From Chondrosia reniformis (lineage: Eukaryota; Porifera; Demospongiae; Chondrillida; Chondrillidae): a stretch of DNA of 64,000 nt. The stretch's first letter is position 1. Every line of letters starts with the position of its first letter. The position numbers were made by a program, and so were the translations under genes. The stretch covers positions 1,544,501 through 1,608,500 of the forward strand of contig OX359193.1 of NCBI GenBank assembly GCA_947172415.1, read 5' to 3'. The notes below the pieces were generated by a model. That model was not told where the DNA came from and searched no databases. It saw nothing but the letters and a program-made list of their open reading frames with translations. Below are positions 34,667-48,665 of this stretch, piece after piece.

Positions 34667-37600
34667 CTAGTGAGGCTGCTCTGTAGTGGTTAACGGATTG
34701 CCATTCTCCAGGAAGTTCATATTGCCTATTCCACTAGACAATACATCCGGATAACCGGACTCTTCCTCAGTCAATCCATATGCAACTTGCATCTCCAGGG
34801 GACCTTCTGGTGGTTTATCAGCCACTGCTACATCAAAATAAGGTGAAATGTTCTCAAAGTTGAGATCAGTGTCACTTGCACTCTTGGAGTTTGAAAGCAT
34901 TGCATCAAGTGATGCTTGAAGCTCTGAAAATGTAGGTCTTTCATCCTGTTCATGCGTCCAGCACTTCATCATTATCTCATACCTATTCAGTAGGGAAGGA
35001 TCAACCACGTAAACATGCATATTATGCATCTACTATATAGCCTTTTAACTTTAGCTTCTGTTTCAAAGAACAGTTAGAAAACAAGACTATTTCATTATAT
35101 AGATTTAGGAGACTAGTACAGTATTCTAATACTTGTTAAGATAAATAAACAGAACAACAATCTTGTCACTTTTGAGTCTATCTAAAGTATCTTACATTTC
35201 CTCTGGACAGTTTTCTGGTTTTTCCATTCTAAAGCCTCGGAGCAGCTTGGCAAGGAGAACTCTGTTACCAATGGTTGAATAAGGATGGCCACCTAAATGG
35301 ATATAGGAGCATTTATAGTAGGATAAAGATATTGATCAATACTACTCTATCTGAATTAAAATCATCCGGTTATAATTACCTATTGAGGTGATTTCCCAAA
35401 GAACCACACCAAATGACCATCTGAAATGAATAAGAAATTCTTCATCAATTATATATATAATTATTGTATCATTCATGCATGCATTTTAAGAGTGACATAA
35501 ATGACTTGGCTGGAAGACCAATTGCAAGGTACTACTGAAATGACAACCAGTGTATACACTGTATATAATATATAAAACATATATCCATAAGACATCACAT
35601 GCAACCTACATATACGTATATTAGACTAAAGGTTACTTATGCACAGTAATTGCACCACTGTCATGTGCATGAGTTGTAGCTCACACGTCACTTTTAGTTG
35701 TAAACACTCTGTCTACTATAGACTCTATAGCCATCCAACGAAGAGGAAGCTTGCCACTCGTGGTCTTGATGTATACATCCTCACGAGTAAGACCAAAGTC
35801 TGATATTTTCAAAGCTTTGTTCTCCCCAACCAGAATATTTCTACAGGCTAGATCTCTGTGAACCATTCCCATTTCAGACAAGTATTTCTAAAAAAACATT
35901 ACAAACATGTATACATACAGCACATGGATTCACAGAAGATCAAGATAAAGAAAAAGACAAAGACTCCCAGGATCACTGATGAAGGGTGGAATTCCCAGAA
36001 ACGGCTGTCTGACCCAGTGGAGAAGAAGATAAAAGAAGGAAGAAAAGATTCCTGTATCTTCATCAAAGCTCCCTTCAGGTTTAGTTCCTCTATATGCTCT
36101 TTTACAGAATAGGCATAGCATGTAGGAAAATGGTATCTTAGATTTTTCTTGGGTATGGTAATGGTTGAATGTCAGCAACACACAAGTGGACCTGGAGGTC
36201 TTCTTTGGCAATGTCATTTCGTACATTGTACAGTATGTATACATAAAGACTATTAGTTACAAATCTTATTACTGAGTGCTGTATGTGCAATTCTTACCAT
36301 TCCTGTGGCTATCTGATAAGCAAAGGACACCAAGTGAATAGGTCTGAGGTCTCCCAGAGTACTGAAGGGTGCTTCTAGTAGAGAAGGAATCTGCTCCTGA
36401 GGTGAACCCCCCAAATCAACATAGTCATTCCCTCTTCTGGTTACTACACCTTCAGGCATGCTCCTAGGCCTGCTATTCTGAAGGCAGAATTGAGAGGATT
36501 CACAGTAAAAAACGGTAAATATTAGTTATATACTAGCACAGTGGGATCTTAGTTTTGAGTATATGTATAGTCTACCTTTCTAAAGCCTTTTTTCAGGATT
36601 AACAAGTGTATCAATTTCTGTATATATGTACAATTGTCCCCAATACAATATACAGAGGCACCTCTATAATCCGGAAACCTTGGGAACACCTAAATTTTCC
36701 TGATTATAGGATTGTCCTTATTGCTAGGGTATTTATATTAGTAGAATAATGTCTGTACATCGAAAAGTGTCCACATTTGTAAGGTGGTCACATTTAAGGG
36801 GTACCCATTAGGTGCATGGGGTTCCACTGCAATCTTGACATTCTAATATGTCTAGAAATACTTACATATTGACGAACTGTTCTGAGGTATGTCAGCAAGT
36901 CACCATGAGGAATATATTCCAGGACAAGTGCAAATGGTTCTAGGAGGGTGCAGCAGCCGACCATGTTGACCACATAGGGGCAGTTACCCTTGGTTATCCT
37001 CTTCATTGTCTCAATCTCTTTCAGAAAGTCACTCTTCAAACTGTCATAAGTGCCCACTATGAATACAATTGCTTATATTTGTGCTTTTGTAGATAAAAAA
37101 TATGCTTATGACTTACTTCTAAGTGTCTTCACTGCTACCAAATTATTGCTTATTTCACTAAGGTTTTCATTTTTGAAATCCCTTTTTATGACACCTTTAT
37201 AAACTTCACCAAATTCGCCTTCTCCAAGCAAACAATCCATGATAATCAGATCAGGAGAGATCTCCCAATTATCTGAATGAAGTGGCTCCAAGTTTAGATC
37301 TTCTTCAATATCCTCCTATTGAATACCAAAATTCTATAATATTTAGGTATATATACACATGTATTGAAAACAACATTGTCCAGTGGAGAAGGAAGAGAAG
37401 AAAACTGGATCCATAGCCAATACTTTATAATTTATACAAATATTCTAGTCATGGGTATTGTACGAATAAATGCTATTGGTCATGAGGTAATGTACGTATC
37501 AGGAAATCTGTCATACGCACCTTCAAACTTGATGCTTTCTTCTTGTAGAAATAAACTAAAACTACTGCTATGATTATAAGAAGAACTAGAAGTAACACAA

Positions 37601-40600
37601 CAACTACTGAAACTGCTGCTCCATATATCCTGGCTAGCTCTAGATCCGTTGGTGGTTGTGTGGGCGGTTTAGGAAATGTAATAGTTTCAATTGCAGCTGC
37701 TCCCAGCTCATCATATTCAGAAACAGCTCTCAACTAACAATACATAATATACATATATATGTTTGTTATTGTTGTTTTGTGCCTCGTAGGGCAGTTTGGC
37801 CCTAGTGCTGGTGAGCATGTGGCAAATTAGTAATAATAATAATATTAGTAATATACACAGAGTATGAATAATTTGCAAACAGATATTATGCAAGCACCAT
37901 ACCATGTACAGTAGAATGGTAAAGAAACGTTTTAAACAAGCAGCAATACTTTTTTAAATAAAGGATTACGACATTTCAGCCTGCATGTCTTCATTAGTTT
38001 GAATGATAAAGATCTACAGGTGGAAACGTCTTAATTCTTTGCTTGAAAAGGTGTTGCCAATTGTCCAAATTTTCTCTTTATCTCAACATGTATAGTGAGT
38101 ATACACACTTACATTGTTCTTATCAGTTCACATTCAAGCACGAGTTTAGGACTTGTAAATTTAAGCCATTTACTTATTTTAAAGTTATAAACGTCTACTT
38201 TAAAGTTAAATTTCTACGTACTTATGTACATACAGTGAGTATACGTAAGCTGGGAGAGTCAGGTCACTGGTATGTAATCTATAGCACTAACCGTCACATT
38301 CACATAGGAATCCTGGTTTATAGCTAATCTTTCAGTTAAATAGGATATCACCTCATCCCTATCACTTTGAGCTGTTCCCTAAAAAATCGAAATTTATAAG
38401 TGTATATACGTAGGTACATGTAGTATGCATGTACTATACCAATTTTCCATTTATAAAAAGGTGTGTATGCATGTACGTATGTAGCCCTCTGATACTCACT
38501 TCAACTTCAATTTTCTCATCAATAAAGACTGAGTTTGAATCTGAGTTTATTACAAGGAGGTACTCCTTTATTTTCCCTTGAGGATAAAAAGGCCCCTTCC
38601 AGGAGATATTCAAATAAAATTCATTTTGTTCAAAATCAGAGTTCACTATTAATCTTGGTTCACTTGGAGGAAGGGCTATTGCAATATAGCAGAAGTCTGT
38701 TATATGCTTATGCAAATACAAAAACATGAGAAATCTTCCTATAAGAATTACCTGGTAATGAAATGTTCTCCTGCTGGTCAATGGTATCGTGTAATGGATA
38801 ACGCAATGTCATTGTTATCTGCATACATATGTTGAAAAATTCAATTTAACTACTTTGTTGCTTACTGGGATTTAAAAACCCATAGTTACCCTCTAGGGAT
38901 CCACTACTAGTTAAATGGGATATCATTACTATACGTAAGCTATATGTATACGTATATATATACACATATTCAGTGGTAACTGAAGTACATACATATCCAG
39001 TGTTAACTGAACTGAACAAGTAGACGATTGTCACTTGGTTGGTTGGCATAATTATCCAGTGTTGTTTATTACTTGCAACAATAGCCTAGCACAGGCTCAA
39101 GTGCAATAAACTCCCCTTTTAACTGAAGTACGTATAGATAATGTGCTTAAGTACTATTAAATTTACAACCATATTCTAAATACTTACTAGGTACAGTAAT
39201 ATTTCACTCCTCGTAGTTGGTTTAACATTTCTCAAAATTACTTTGTATTCTCTGGTAGCTGGCTGTAGATAGGTTCAGAACATACATATGTACATATATA
39301 CATCAGATCTGACATCCCTATCATGTACAGAGAACTATTAATATACATACATCTTCTCATACAAATTGGTTCCCAATACCAATTGAGTATTTACCCTATA
39401 GAATGTGTGTACGCATATGGATGTATATATGTATGTACATATATAGTGATATGAATATTTACTATATATGGCTTACCTTAACTGGTATGATCCCCGAAAA
39501 ACCTATTGGTATGTTACCTTTATGGAGCAATGGTAGGAAACTTTTCACACCTGCCAGTGATTTCCAGTGACTCCTGAAGAGATTGGTAACTGTTATATTT
39601 GCACTACCAGTGACATTGTTACGATCCGCTGTGAAAGTTATACTCAGGTTAGGACATTTATAGTCTGGAACTGTGGAAAGTAACGGCATAAGATGCATAA
39701 CCACTAGTGAGAGTTTGCATAAAAATACATATTTAGAAGAAGAGGAGAAAAAGAAGGAGAAAATTCTTGTATCCTCATCCAAAGTTCTCACTAGGTTTAG
39801 TTCCCTATAGGCCTTTACTCTAAAGTAGACATAGCATGTAAGAAAAATGGTATGTTAGATTATTCCTACTTAGAGAGTACTACTTTACTCTCTGATAGGT
39901 ACATATCCATAGCTTACATAGCAGTATATACAACAGAAGGATGAAGGTATGGCTATAAGGAACAATTACGTACAGTATATACATTTACATACCCTACCTG
40001 TAGTTGTATATACAGTCACATGTACATCTGTAGACAAGCCATGCTTGAACAATGACAGTATAGAACTACACATTAAACAGACCTTGAACAGAAGCATTGA
40101 ACCAATGAGCAGCAGGAGAAATGGCCGGATCACTTGTATCAAAATGTGGCAGAGCATACACCTTTAGGAAACAAAATAATACATCACATTAGACAGAGCA
40201 TTAGAAATGGTAGTGCAGAAACTGCATATTGTGATGGCTGTTGATTTGGATAATAAACTGGTACTTTATAAATCATCAAATAAATAGAGAGTGTATCTAA
40301 CATTAACACACTCTGATGAAAGACATGAAATTCTGTTTTAAGAATCTTTAGCATGTTTAATGTTCATTTTGCATAATTATAGGAAGGAAAAGATGAGAAT
40401 CGTGCCATGTTGTAATAATTATTATTATTTTAATAAACAGCCAAATATCAGTGAAACACTTACAGTGGAGCATCCACCAAAACAAATTCCCAACCAAACT
40501 ATATGTACATACTACACTTATGGAGTTTAGTCACTATACGTAGGTTTAGTTCCCTATATAGGCCTTTTCTTCTAAAGTAGATGTAGCACTTAAAAAATGT

Positions 40601-43600
40601 TGGATTATTCTTTATGGAATTATTTAACTTACTCCTATTAGGTAATTACAAATGATCCCATTGAGTATAATTGGAAAGTATTCCTCTACATCACTGGTAC
40701 CATTGACATAAAGAAATATTCCAGTCTGGAAGAGAAATCAGAATGTAAAGATTGGGTAAATGTAAATTGCATGGTTTGCCAGTAACTAGTCTAAGAAAAT
40801 TGTGTTTTTCAATATGTCAGTCACTGAAGAAGATCCTTGGGGTTAAATTAACTTACAGAAATAATAATGTATATACAAAGAAACTTAACACTGACTGACA
40901 TGATGATATAATCTGTTATCAACTAAGCAGTGAATAATATAGGTAATATAATAGAAGTTAAAAGGTTGACTAGTATTAACATTTCCTGTCCAAGACAAGA
41001 TAAAACTATTATGGCAAATCTACAGGTCAAAGTACTGTTTGCTGAACTTAAAGGTCACTAAGCTATCAGGTGATTTTCTTGTTGTGTTTTGTCAACTATT
41101 CTATAACCCACCTTGTTAAGTGATTCAACAGTTTTTAGTGTTTTATAAGCAATTTCGCATCTGTCATGTTGTTTATAACCAGAAACTATCTGAATTCCAT
41201 AACCAGTCACATACTCTTGATCTAAAAACATGGTGAACACTAATCACTGGATATATAATATCAAATACTCTATATGCACATAAAAATATAAATGTAGGTA
41301 ATAGATACGTATGAATTAGGAATGTTTTTACAAGATGCAAATTTTAACAAACTTAGTGAAAATACAAACCTTTGAATAATAATGGGGTGTGAGCTATAAA
41401 AATTATCCCTGTTCTTGTAAATTGTTAAAACCATAAAACATTATCAGATATTTTCACTAAAGTTGGCACCTATGAAACTTTAAATTTCCTGCTATAGGGT
41501 ATATACAATCTAACTCTGCTTGCATACTAACCAGGGCTTAAATCTTCTGTCCAAAGTTCAAATATTAGCTCTCCGGTTATATTAGAAAATTTTAAATTTG
41601 CTTTAACCTTTTGTGGTGGAGTTGGTGTCCAAGTACCTATACATATGTATAATAGTTAGAGGATATGCATTAATGGTATCCAAAGTATGCAGATGGAGTC
41701 ACCGTACCATAGAAACACTGTGATTGCAGTGGGGCAAATTCAGAGATGCCATCTTTGTCAACTAAGGCATAGGACAAGTTTACATTTCTTTTGCACTGTA
41801 GGTCGGGTATGGCTAAAATGTTGGAATTTATCCCAAACAGAGGACTGTCTTCAGTTAGAGATTTAACAAAAGGTTCGTGCTATACATGAAAAGAAAATGA
41901 AATGCCACCTTCACTTTGTAAACCCCTTTAGTAGACTAGCTTGTTTACTTGTGCAACATATTTAGTTCCGTTGTGTTCAATTTTCCAAATAATCCCATAG
42001 GCAGACACTTCATTTATGCTTGGTACTCCACTAGGAGTTATAAGCCACTTTGGCTCCAAAGCTCCCAGCATCCAAAATGTCCTGTTGGTTGAATAATATT
42101 CTAAGCTCACGATATGGTTTGGTGTGATTCCATTCAGTTTAGAAGCTGCACATAAAACAGGCAATTGCAAGGCGTGCAACACCTCAGAATACATATTTAC
42201 ATACATATTAAAGGAACTGTACAAACAGTCAGTTTACCATTATTAGATTACTTACAACTTTGATTGGAGCTGTAGATGAAGTTTTCGTCCAAATCTTTAA
42301 CAATATCACAAATAGTTGTATTACATTCAGATAAACACAGTGTGTTATTACAGAATTGACTTTTGTTGCATAATGTCTACACATAAATGTATGGGAAGTA
42401 AGCAATCAATATATGAAGTCTGTGATACATGTATCTCATTAAATGATGGTTTCCTTCTAACTGAGCCATTTGAGACGGTTCATCTTTAGCCTTCTTTAGA
42501 ATTGGACATTTTGACCCTGGAGGTCTTCTTTAGGGTCAAAATGTCCGATTCTCAAGAAACAAATTGTGTCTCTACCAGACACTCAAAAGACTGAAGATGA
42601 ACCATCTCAAAGACATCCATCTCATGTTATTAGCTTGTCATTTCTGTGACTTGTATACAAACCTCACACTGTCCTGTGTATGGCTTTTCTAATATTGTAC
42701 AATTCATCACCATCTCATGACAAAGGAGGACACAAAGGAATATCTGAAGAAGGCCAAGTTACAATATGGGATTGCCTAGTACACTCTTCTTAAGATTGTT
42801 TACAAGTTACAAGTTATAATTAATTTATAGGGTATATTACACACATTTATAAGTCTAAATATTCAAGACTTGAATTATTTTTCCTACAACTGTATTGTTT
42901 TAATATTAATGTATATTAAAGTGACATGTGTACAAGAAACTCAAGCTGGGGGTCATAACAACTTGAAGGCATGGCTAATTCGATTATGTCATGAGCCATG
43001 TATAACTAGATTTATGATGTCACCAATTATTATAGCTTTCCTGATTAAATTATAGAGTTATAATAATCAATCGATAAATTCTTAATAACTATATAGCATA
43101 GCTAGGTGAAGGACTTACCTTTGTTTCAGATTCACAGGTATGCTGCCCGTACAAATTGGGAAACGGGTTGGTGCTTGAATTCACCTAGTAAGTAAAAGGA
43201 TAACCAACTGTATAACACATCGGTATCACTTTTATATGTTTATGTATTATACAGGTATATTATGAATGTATTCCAATTTACCATTTCCTACATGATTAAG
43301 GAACATACACAACATAATAGACTTAGTCTAAACACTTACGAGACTTAGCTAGCCTAAATGTTTGGATGAGGATACATATAACTATAGATGGATAGTCTAT
43401 ATACGACTTGCAAATTCGATTCCATGCAACCTTTGATTAATTTTAAAGCTGGTTAGGTTGGAAATCTGGTCGTATTACGGTATCCACTTACGGAAAAGTT
43501 CTCAAATTTAATGCAGTAGCTGTAACACCGTTCCACCAAAACTGTGGGCCCAGAAGGTCCTCCATCGACTTCCGATGCGAGGCTATGTCCAGTACCAGGC

Positions 43601-43839
43601 GAACCAGCAGAGCAGTGGCTAGGATCGTTACACTGTGAATGTTCATCATAGGTCATAACCCTTTCCCTAGAAGTTGGGTCTTTAACTTTGGTCAATTCTT
43701 CTGTACGTAGACCATCCGCATCGCAGTTTGTGAAATTTAGTGTAGGACTTTCAATGATTTCACAATTCTGAGTAGTGCATTTACTTGAAATTGAAGGCAC
43801 TGTCCCCAAGAGTAACGTTACCAACGCCAATACAGTCAT
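34667..43839 (-). CDS. Receptor tyrosine kinase with signal peptide, large ectodomain and TM
   Basis: Exons: 43492-43839, 43119-43184, 42663-42743, 42256-42376, 41949-42145, 41708-41879, 41532-41636, 41112-41221, 40633-40725, 39998-40161, 39477-39670, 39188-39262, 38752-38818, 38500-38675, 38292-38378, 37521-37733, 37117-37315, 36866-37056, 36298-36477, 35685-35887, 35380-35420, 35196-35292, 34667-34982. They total about 3.5 kb (about 1165 aa). A signal peptide ([16 protein letters not shown]) is followed by Cys-rich and beta-sandwich/FN3-like segments with many N-glycosylation sites. A single TM helix ([16 protein letters not shown]) precedes KKK. The kinase has [30 protein letters not shown], a kinase insert of about 60 aa with [24 protein letters not shown], activation-loop Tyr in [20 protein letters not shown] and [11 protein letters not shown]. 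All catalytic residues are present, so it should be active. The tail holds Tyr motifs (ISPYFDV, ESGYPDV). No class could be assigned. Exon 39998-40161 is one nucleotide out of frame. Confidence 0.92.
35924..36148 (+). repeat. Interspersed repeat family A, near-full copy
   Basis: GGATTCACAGAAGATCAAGA to GGTATCTTAGATTTTTC, in the RTK intron between exons 35685-35887 and 36298-36477. Its edge lies about 35 bp from the acceptor. Confidence 0.9.
36653..36829. mobile_element. Degenerate pogo/Tigger-like element
   Basis: Left end CAGAGGCACCTCTATAATCC; right end reversed CAGTGGAACCCCATGC. A TA precedes the left end. The ends are similar only over the first dozen bases, so it is probably an old copy, in an RTK intron. 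Confidence 0.5.
42469..42611. mobile_element. Palindromic repeat family C, copy 2
   Basis: Ends TTTGAGACGGTTCATCTTTA and, reversed, TTTGAGATGGTTCATCTTCA. The centre contains GGACATTTTGACC and its inverse GGTCAAAATGTCC around GGAGGTCTTC. It lies in an RTK intron. Confidence 0.78.
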
Positions 43840-46800
43840 CCGTTCAGAGTCTGATGTTTCTTACTAGTTAAAATATGATTCGGCTAGAGTTCGTTTCAGT
43901 CCCCAACTATAATTACTGTAACAACTTTGTTCTGATCTCTGACTTGCAATTGACAGATGACTAGTAATATAATAAACTATTCCAAACACGCTTCTGTTAC
44001 CGAAGGGAGGTGCCTATATAGGGTATATTTGCATACCTACATAAGTGTCGGAGGTTGTGCAAGATGAGGTGGGTGGGGTACCGCAAAAACCAATGGCAAA
44101 GTACCTGTCTGCAAATGACCTTTAATTCACTGCTCCCATATCAAGTGTTCATGAATAAATTACATTATCTAATAGCATTAAATCAAATGTTTAGTCTAAT
44201 AATTGAGAGTGTTAAGTTAATATCGGCTTTAAACGCAAACATAATTAGAAGGTTAAATAACAATGAAGCTAAAAGTATATTAGAGGGTATAGCTGTGCCA
44301 ACAGTAACTAGCACATCTGGAAAAAGTAACAAAACAGGGACAGTGATCATGTGATATTATCATAAGGCTAAACATAGCTACAGATTATGAAGTGCCTAAA
44401 TTAAGCACTCAGAACCCTCAGTGACAAGTGTATTTGATAATGTGAGATGCACCCATGTTTTAGGGGCTGACATACATAGGTATATAACTACAATCAAGTA
44501 CTATAACTACATCAAGTACTACACAGAGCAAGTTACAAAATGCTCTGAAACTGCAATTAAACATTACAAATTTCATAATCGTATTAAACTGCATTGTATT
44601 ATATGTATTCTTCCTATCAACACGATTTTACAAGAGTATACTGAATGCTTAAAAGACGGATAATTTCATTATGAATTCATGAATTGTCATCCAAAGGATT
44701 ATAATAACCATTGCACATCGAACATTTTTTTCACAATTATATATATAATATTAAATTTAAAAAGAAAAGATGTTTAAAACAACATAGTTTTTAAATCAGT
44801 TCTTTGGTTGTGAAGAGACCATGTTCTTAGCTTTCAAAAATTTCTTCTTCTTCTGAGTGGTTATACTGGATTCTAGCGCTAGTACTTCGTTTTGCATCAC
44901 TTTACTGAGGGTAAAGGTGACCCCAGGGCACACCACGTGGAGGTAGAAGTACTTCGTGCCCCAAATGGCCTCCGGTTTCTCAACTCTGTTTGACACTTCC
45001 ACTACTTGCGTCGTAAGAGAAGCTGCTCGGGAACGGTCCGGCGTACCTGACCGACCTGTGACCAGTTACTAGTCCTGCACTGCCTCACGCTACGGACAGA
45101 ACAAGCCCGACCCTGGCGGACCACAAACTCCCACCAATGAGAATCATCATGTGCACACAACGTAGCTTGGGAACACTGTACACAGACTTTAGCTCATTGG
45201 GATCGGCCAGGCGCTTTAGAGTAGGGACCCATCAATTCAATGAACTATAAAAAAAGAATTGAAAATACATGATATACAATGAAATGCTGTATTGATGCAT
45301 GGATACAAAATCTGAATACAAATTCAAATGCATGCAAATGCCTTCCAAACCAACCTGAAGCTGCAGCCTACAACAGGGGTTCCTGACCGACTACGTAGTG
45401 GCACTGGACCCACGCTCCTCCAGGTACGGGTCGTATAGTGAGAACCAACAAAGTTGATTAATAGTGAGATACATCTCCAGGCACTAACCCATGATAGAGA
45501 GACCACCCCACTATACGAACACCGATAACCCTTTGTCGCATGGTACCATGGTCGTGCTCCTACCACGGTTTTCGCATCGATCCACACCAAAGTAGACCTC
45601 CAGAGTTGATAGCCCGGAGGCCAAAGACTGAAAATTTCCTTGCCTATTTATTAGAAATGGTCGGCGGGAAACATCGTGAGCTTGGCGGAAAATCCTGGAA
45701 CCAAAATTTTGTTTATTGTTTTCGAGATCATGTTCGAGAACAATAGAAAACATGTAGTACATAACCCGGCCTATTCAGCAAGTTGCTAATGTTATTGAAT
45801 TCAGACTCAATAACATGCATGGCTATTCAACGAAGCAAATCATAACATGTTCAGCTAGTAACCCCCATGAAATATGCTTAATTAATAAACAAGCTATCAA
45901 TATTTCATTTTGTTTCAGTAGTAATTTATAATTATAAGCATATGGACAAGCTCTTGTGAGCACATGAATTCATGTGGCATGTTTCATGCATAATTGCAGC
46001 ACATCGCAAAATTCTTGTATAGCTAGCAGACTCATGAGATATACACGAGCTATTATCTATTCAGCTAGGTTCTTACATTACTTTTAACTTTGGTTTTATA
46101 CATAGAATGTACAAGAAATTCATTTTTTTAAGCTATGTAAAGAAAATACGGGATACACATGCAGGTAGATCAGCAATTTGCATGGGTATTTCATGTGCAA
46201 ATATCATTGTACATGTATGCGCTTCCAATTAGAACTCATTGTTTATTCCAATCAATTGCTCAATCAATATGTGAATCCAAAATGGCCGTTGTCACCATGA
46301 TCAATTTGCCTATTTAATTTGAGGAACTTTGGCGTTGTACATGCTCTAAACTACACTAATTGGTAGGTCATCTTGTTTAAAGATACAGACAAACTATACA
46401 ACCGCCTTAAATGAAGTTTATAATGTTTATTTTTAATTTACAATATACATAGCTATTGTTATGATTAGCATATTAATGATAGTGATTAAAATAATGAAAT
46501 CTGGAATCAGTAGTACGTATATACAATTGTAGTTGACTACATTTGTCCAATTTGATTACAGATTTAGCATTCCTACCAGTCCCTAGTAACTAGAAATGCC
46601 TTTCAAACTAAAGTTGGCAATCTTTTGATAGCTCTATTTAGAATTTGTTACAGATCAAGCATGTGGGACCAATTAATAAATTTATTAGCAATGCAGTATT
46701 ATATCAAAAAGATGTTTTTCCAGATTTGCTATATACAGTAAAACCTCTAATAGCGGACTCTCCGAAAAGCGGACAACCTCTGTACAGCGGACAAATCTTA

Positions 46801-48665
46801 CGCCCCCGATTGACTTTCCCATAGAACTAGTACATTCCGAACCTCCGAGTAGCGGCACCTCCGAACTCCGGACAACGGACACTGACCAAGCCTCAGACTG
46901 ATCTCTGACAATACATACTGACCTCCGAAAGCGGACAGTTAAACTAAAGACGAGACGAAACTAATACGATAAAACGATAATATAGTACAGTGAACAAAAT
47001 TAACGTAAGTCATAAGTATCTAGCTACATAAAATAGCTACAGATGTCCAGCGGATCGTACGTACAGTAGTCTCAAGTGAATTTCGGTTCCGCCCGCTATA
47101 TAGCTAGCTCATTGCGCTCCTATTTTTTCAACTATTCAAAGGTCGATAAAAGTGGCCTTAAACCTGATTGATCTAAGCGAACGATTTATCCATTTGGTAG
47201 TTGTTCATTTTAACTGTCCTAAAACCACTCGTACCAAACCATCTAATAGGAAGTCCTGCTTCTGAGGATCGTGCCCAGCATAACCTTTAAGTTAGTAAAC
47301 CGTTATGTTAGTAAAATGTTAGTGTTTGTAGCTTCCTATAACTTGTTGGTGTGTATTTATTGCATCTCTTGGATCTTGATCATGAGCCGTAATATAGTGT
47401 CACTATATATGTTATGCGCAAAGTACAGATTCGGACAATCCACAGATTGGCCTGCGCAAACCGTGGATTAACGCTTTGCGCAGACTTTGCGCATGACATA
47501 TATAACTGGTAGCTAGTTGCTATTACACAATTAGTTGTTTAGAGGGTGATTATGGGCCGACCTCCGAGAAGAGGACAACCTCTGAATAAAGGACAAGATG
47601 GTGGGTCCGAGCGTGTCCGTTATTCGGAGGTTTCACTGTAGTCATGTCACTGTTGCAAGTACTGCCATATCTATGTCTACCATTTAACTTATGCAATGGC
47701 CTTAAATAGGTATTATATATCTTCTCATTTTTCTGTAAATATAAAATATAGATAATGTATATAACTTGTTACTATGCATGTATCTGTATATGTACGTACA
47801 TGTTAACCATATATCAACTAATTTATTCATGTGCATACATATGTGTGACGTTGTTGTTATTTCTAAGCTAAGTTGTTTAATACATGAGTTCATGTAACCT
47901 ATTGTCTAATTCTTCTCATGTAAAGGCTATCACTTATAGCTGTAGAGTAGTGGATGTTTTAAGATCACTTGCAAAACAATTTACTCAACTATTGCCATGG
48001 TAACAGCCTACAAACTATACGAATGGTACCAAAATCAATTTAGCTGTTAATTTAAATAGTTTCTCTATCCACAGCCCTGTTTCTTCTCCAACAAAACCAA
48101 ATGAAGAGTTTCCATAGCAATCAATTCCATGGCAACAAGGGTGGTATAACTCTGGTTAATCGACACACCTCATGAACACACTCTGTTATATTAAGAGATT
48201 CAGACTATTTGGACTTGCCTTACTCTTATATATCCAAGCCAAGTATTGGAGGTACATTTTGCAATGCATCATTTTTATATATACCTTTTATCACTTTGAT
48301 ACTCAAGTTTGATTCACCTAAATGTAATATTATATATAAATATTATACATTATTAGCACACATGGTTCATTTATAGCTACAGTAGGACTGTGTAATATTA
48401 TGAGTTATAGAATATAAGTATATATAATGATAATCATGTGTTCACTTTATTAGCTGATGAACATGTACTAGAGTTGTTTGACAATAGTGTTTAGCTAGCC
48501 GTAGTAGTCCTTTCTTCTTTCTAAAAAGATTGCATTTGTCATCCTCTGAGAGTAAGGGTTTTTGACGTGGACTAGCCTAGGGTGATGTGAGGGGAAAGTG
48601 GCGATAATAGTTTTTTTGCCGCAGAGTAATCCCTGTATGTTATCGATAATATCAGTGTCATCAAA
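43840..48665. other. 4.8-kb intergenic region, RTK to CCDC86
   Basis: It holds the RTK promoter, the pogo-like element 46736-47638, a cluster of X-box-like motifs at 47991-48136 and a GC-richer unexplained patch at 44796-45760. That patch includes a 68-codon minus frame (44796-45002) ending VSSQPKN with a stretch YFYLHVVCPGVTFTLSKV that I do not recognise; it could be the last exon of a small gene. Confidence 0.45.
46736..47638. mobile_element. 903-bp pogo/Tigger-like non-autonomous element
   Basis: Left end CAGTAAAACCTCTAATAGCG, right end reversed CAGTGAAACCTCCGAATAAC, flanked by TA. CAGTGAAACCTC-type ends are typical of pogo/Tigger elements. Internal CCTCCGAA/AGCGGACA motifs repeat near the left end. 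No transposase frame is left. Confidence 0.8.

Noticed and set aside
44055-44354. 99-codon plus frame
   Set aside because: No recognisable domain, AT-rich composition, no supporting splice or neighbour context.
45511-45762. 83-codon minus frame and 68-codon plus frame overlapping it
   Set aside because: Overlapping frames on both strands, no family resemblance; kept only as part of an unexplained patch.
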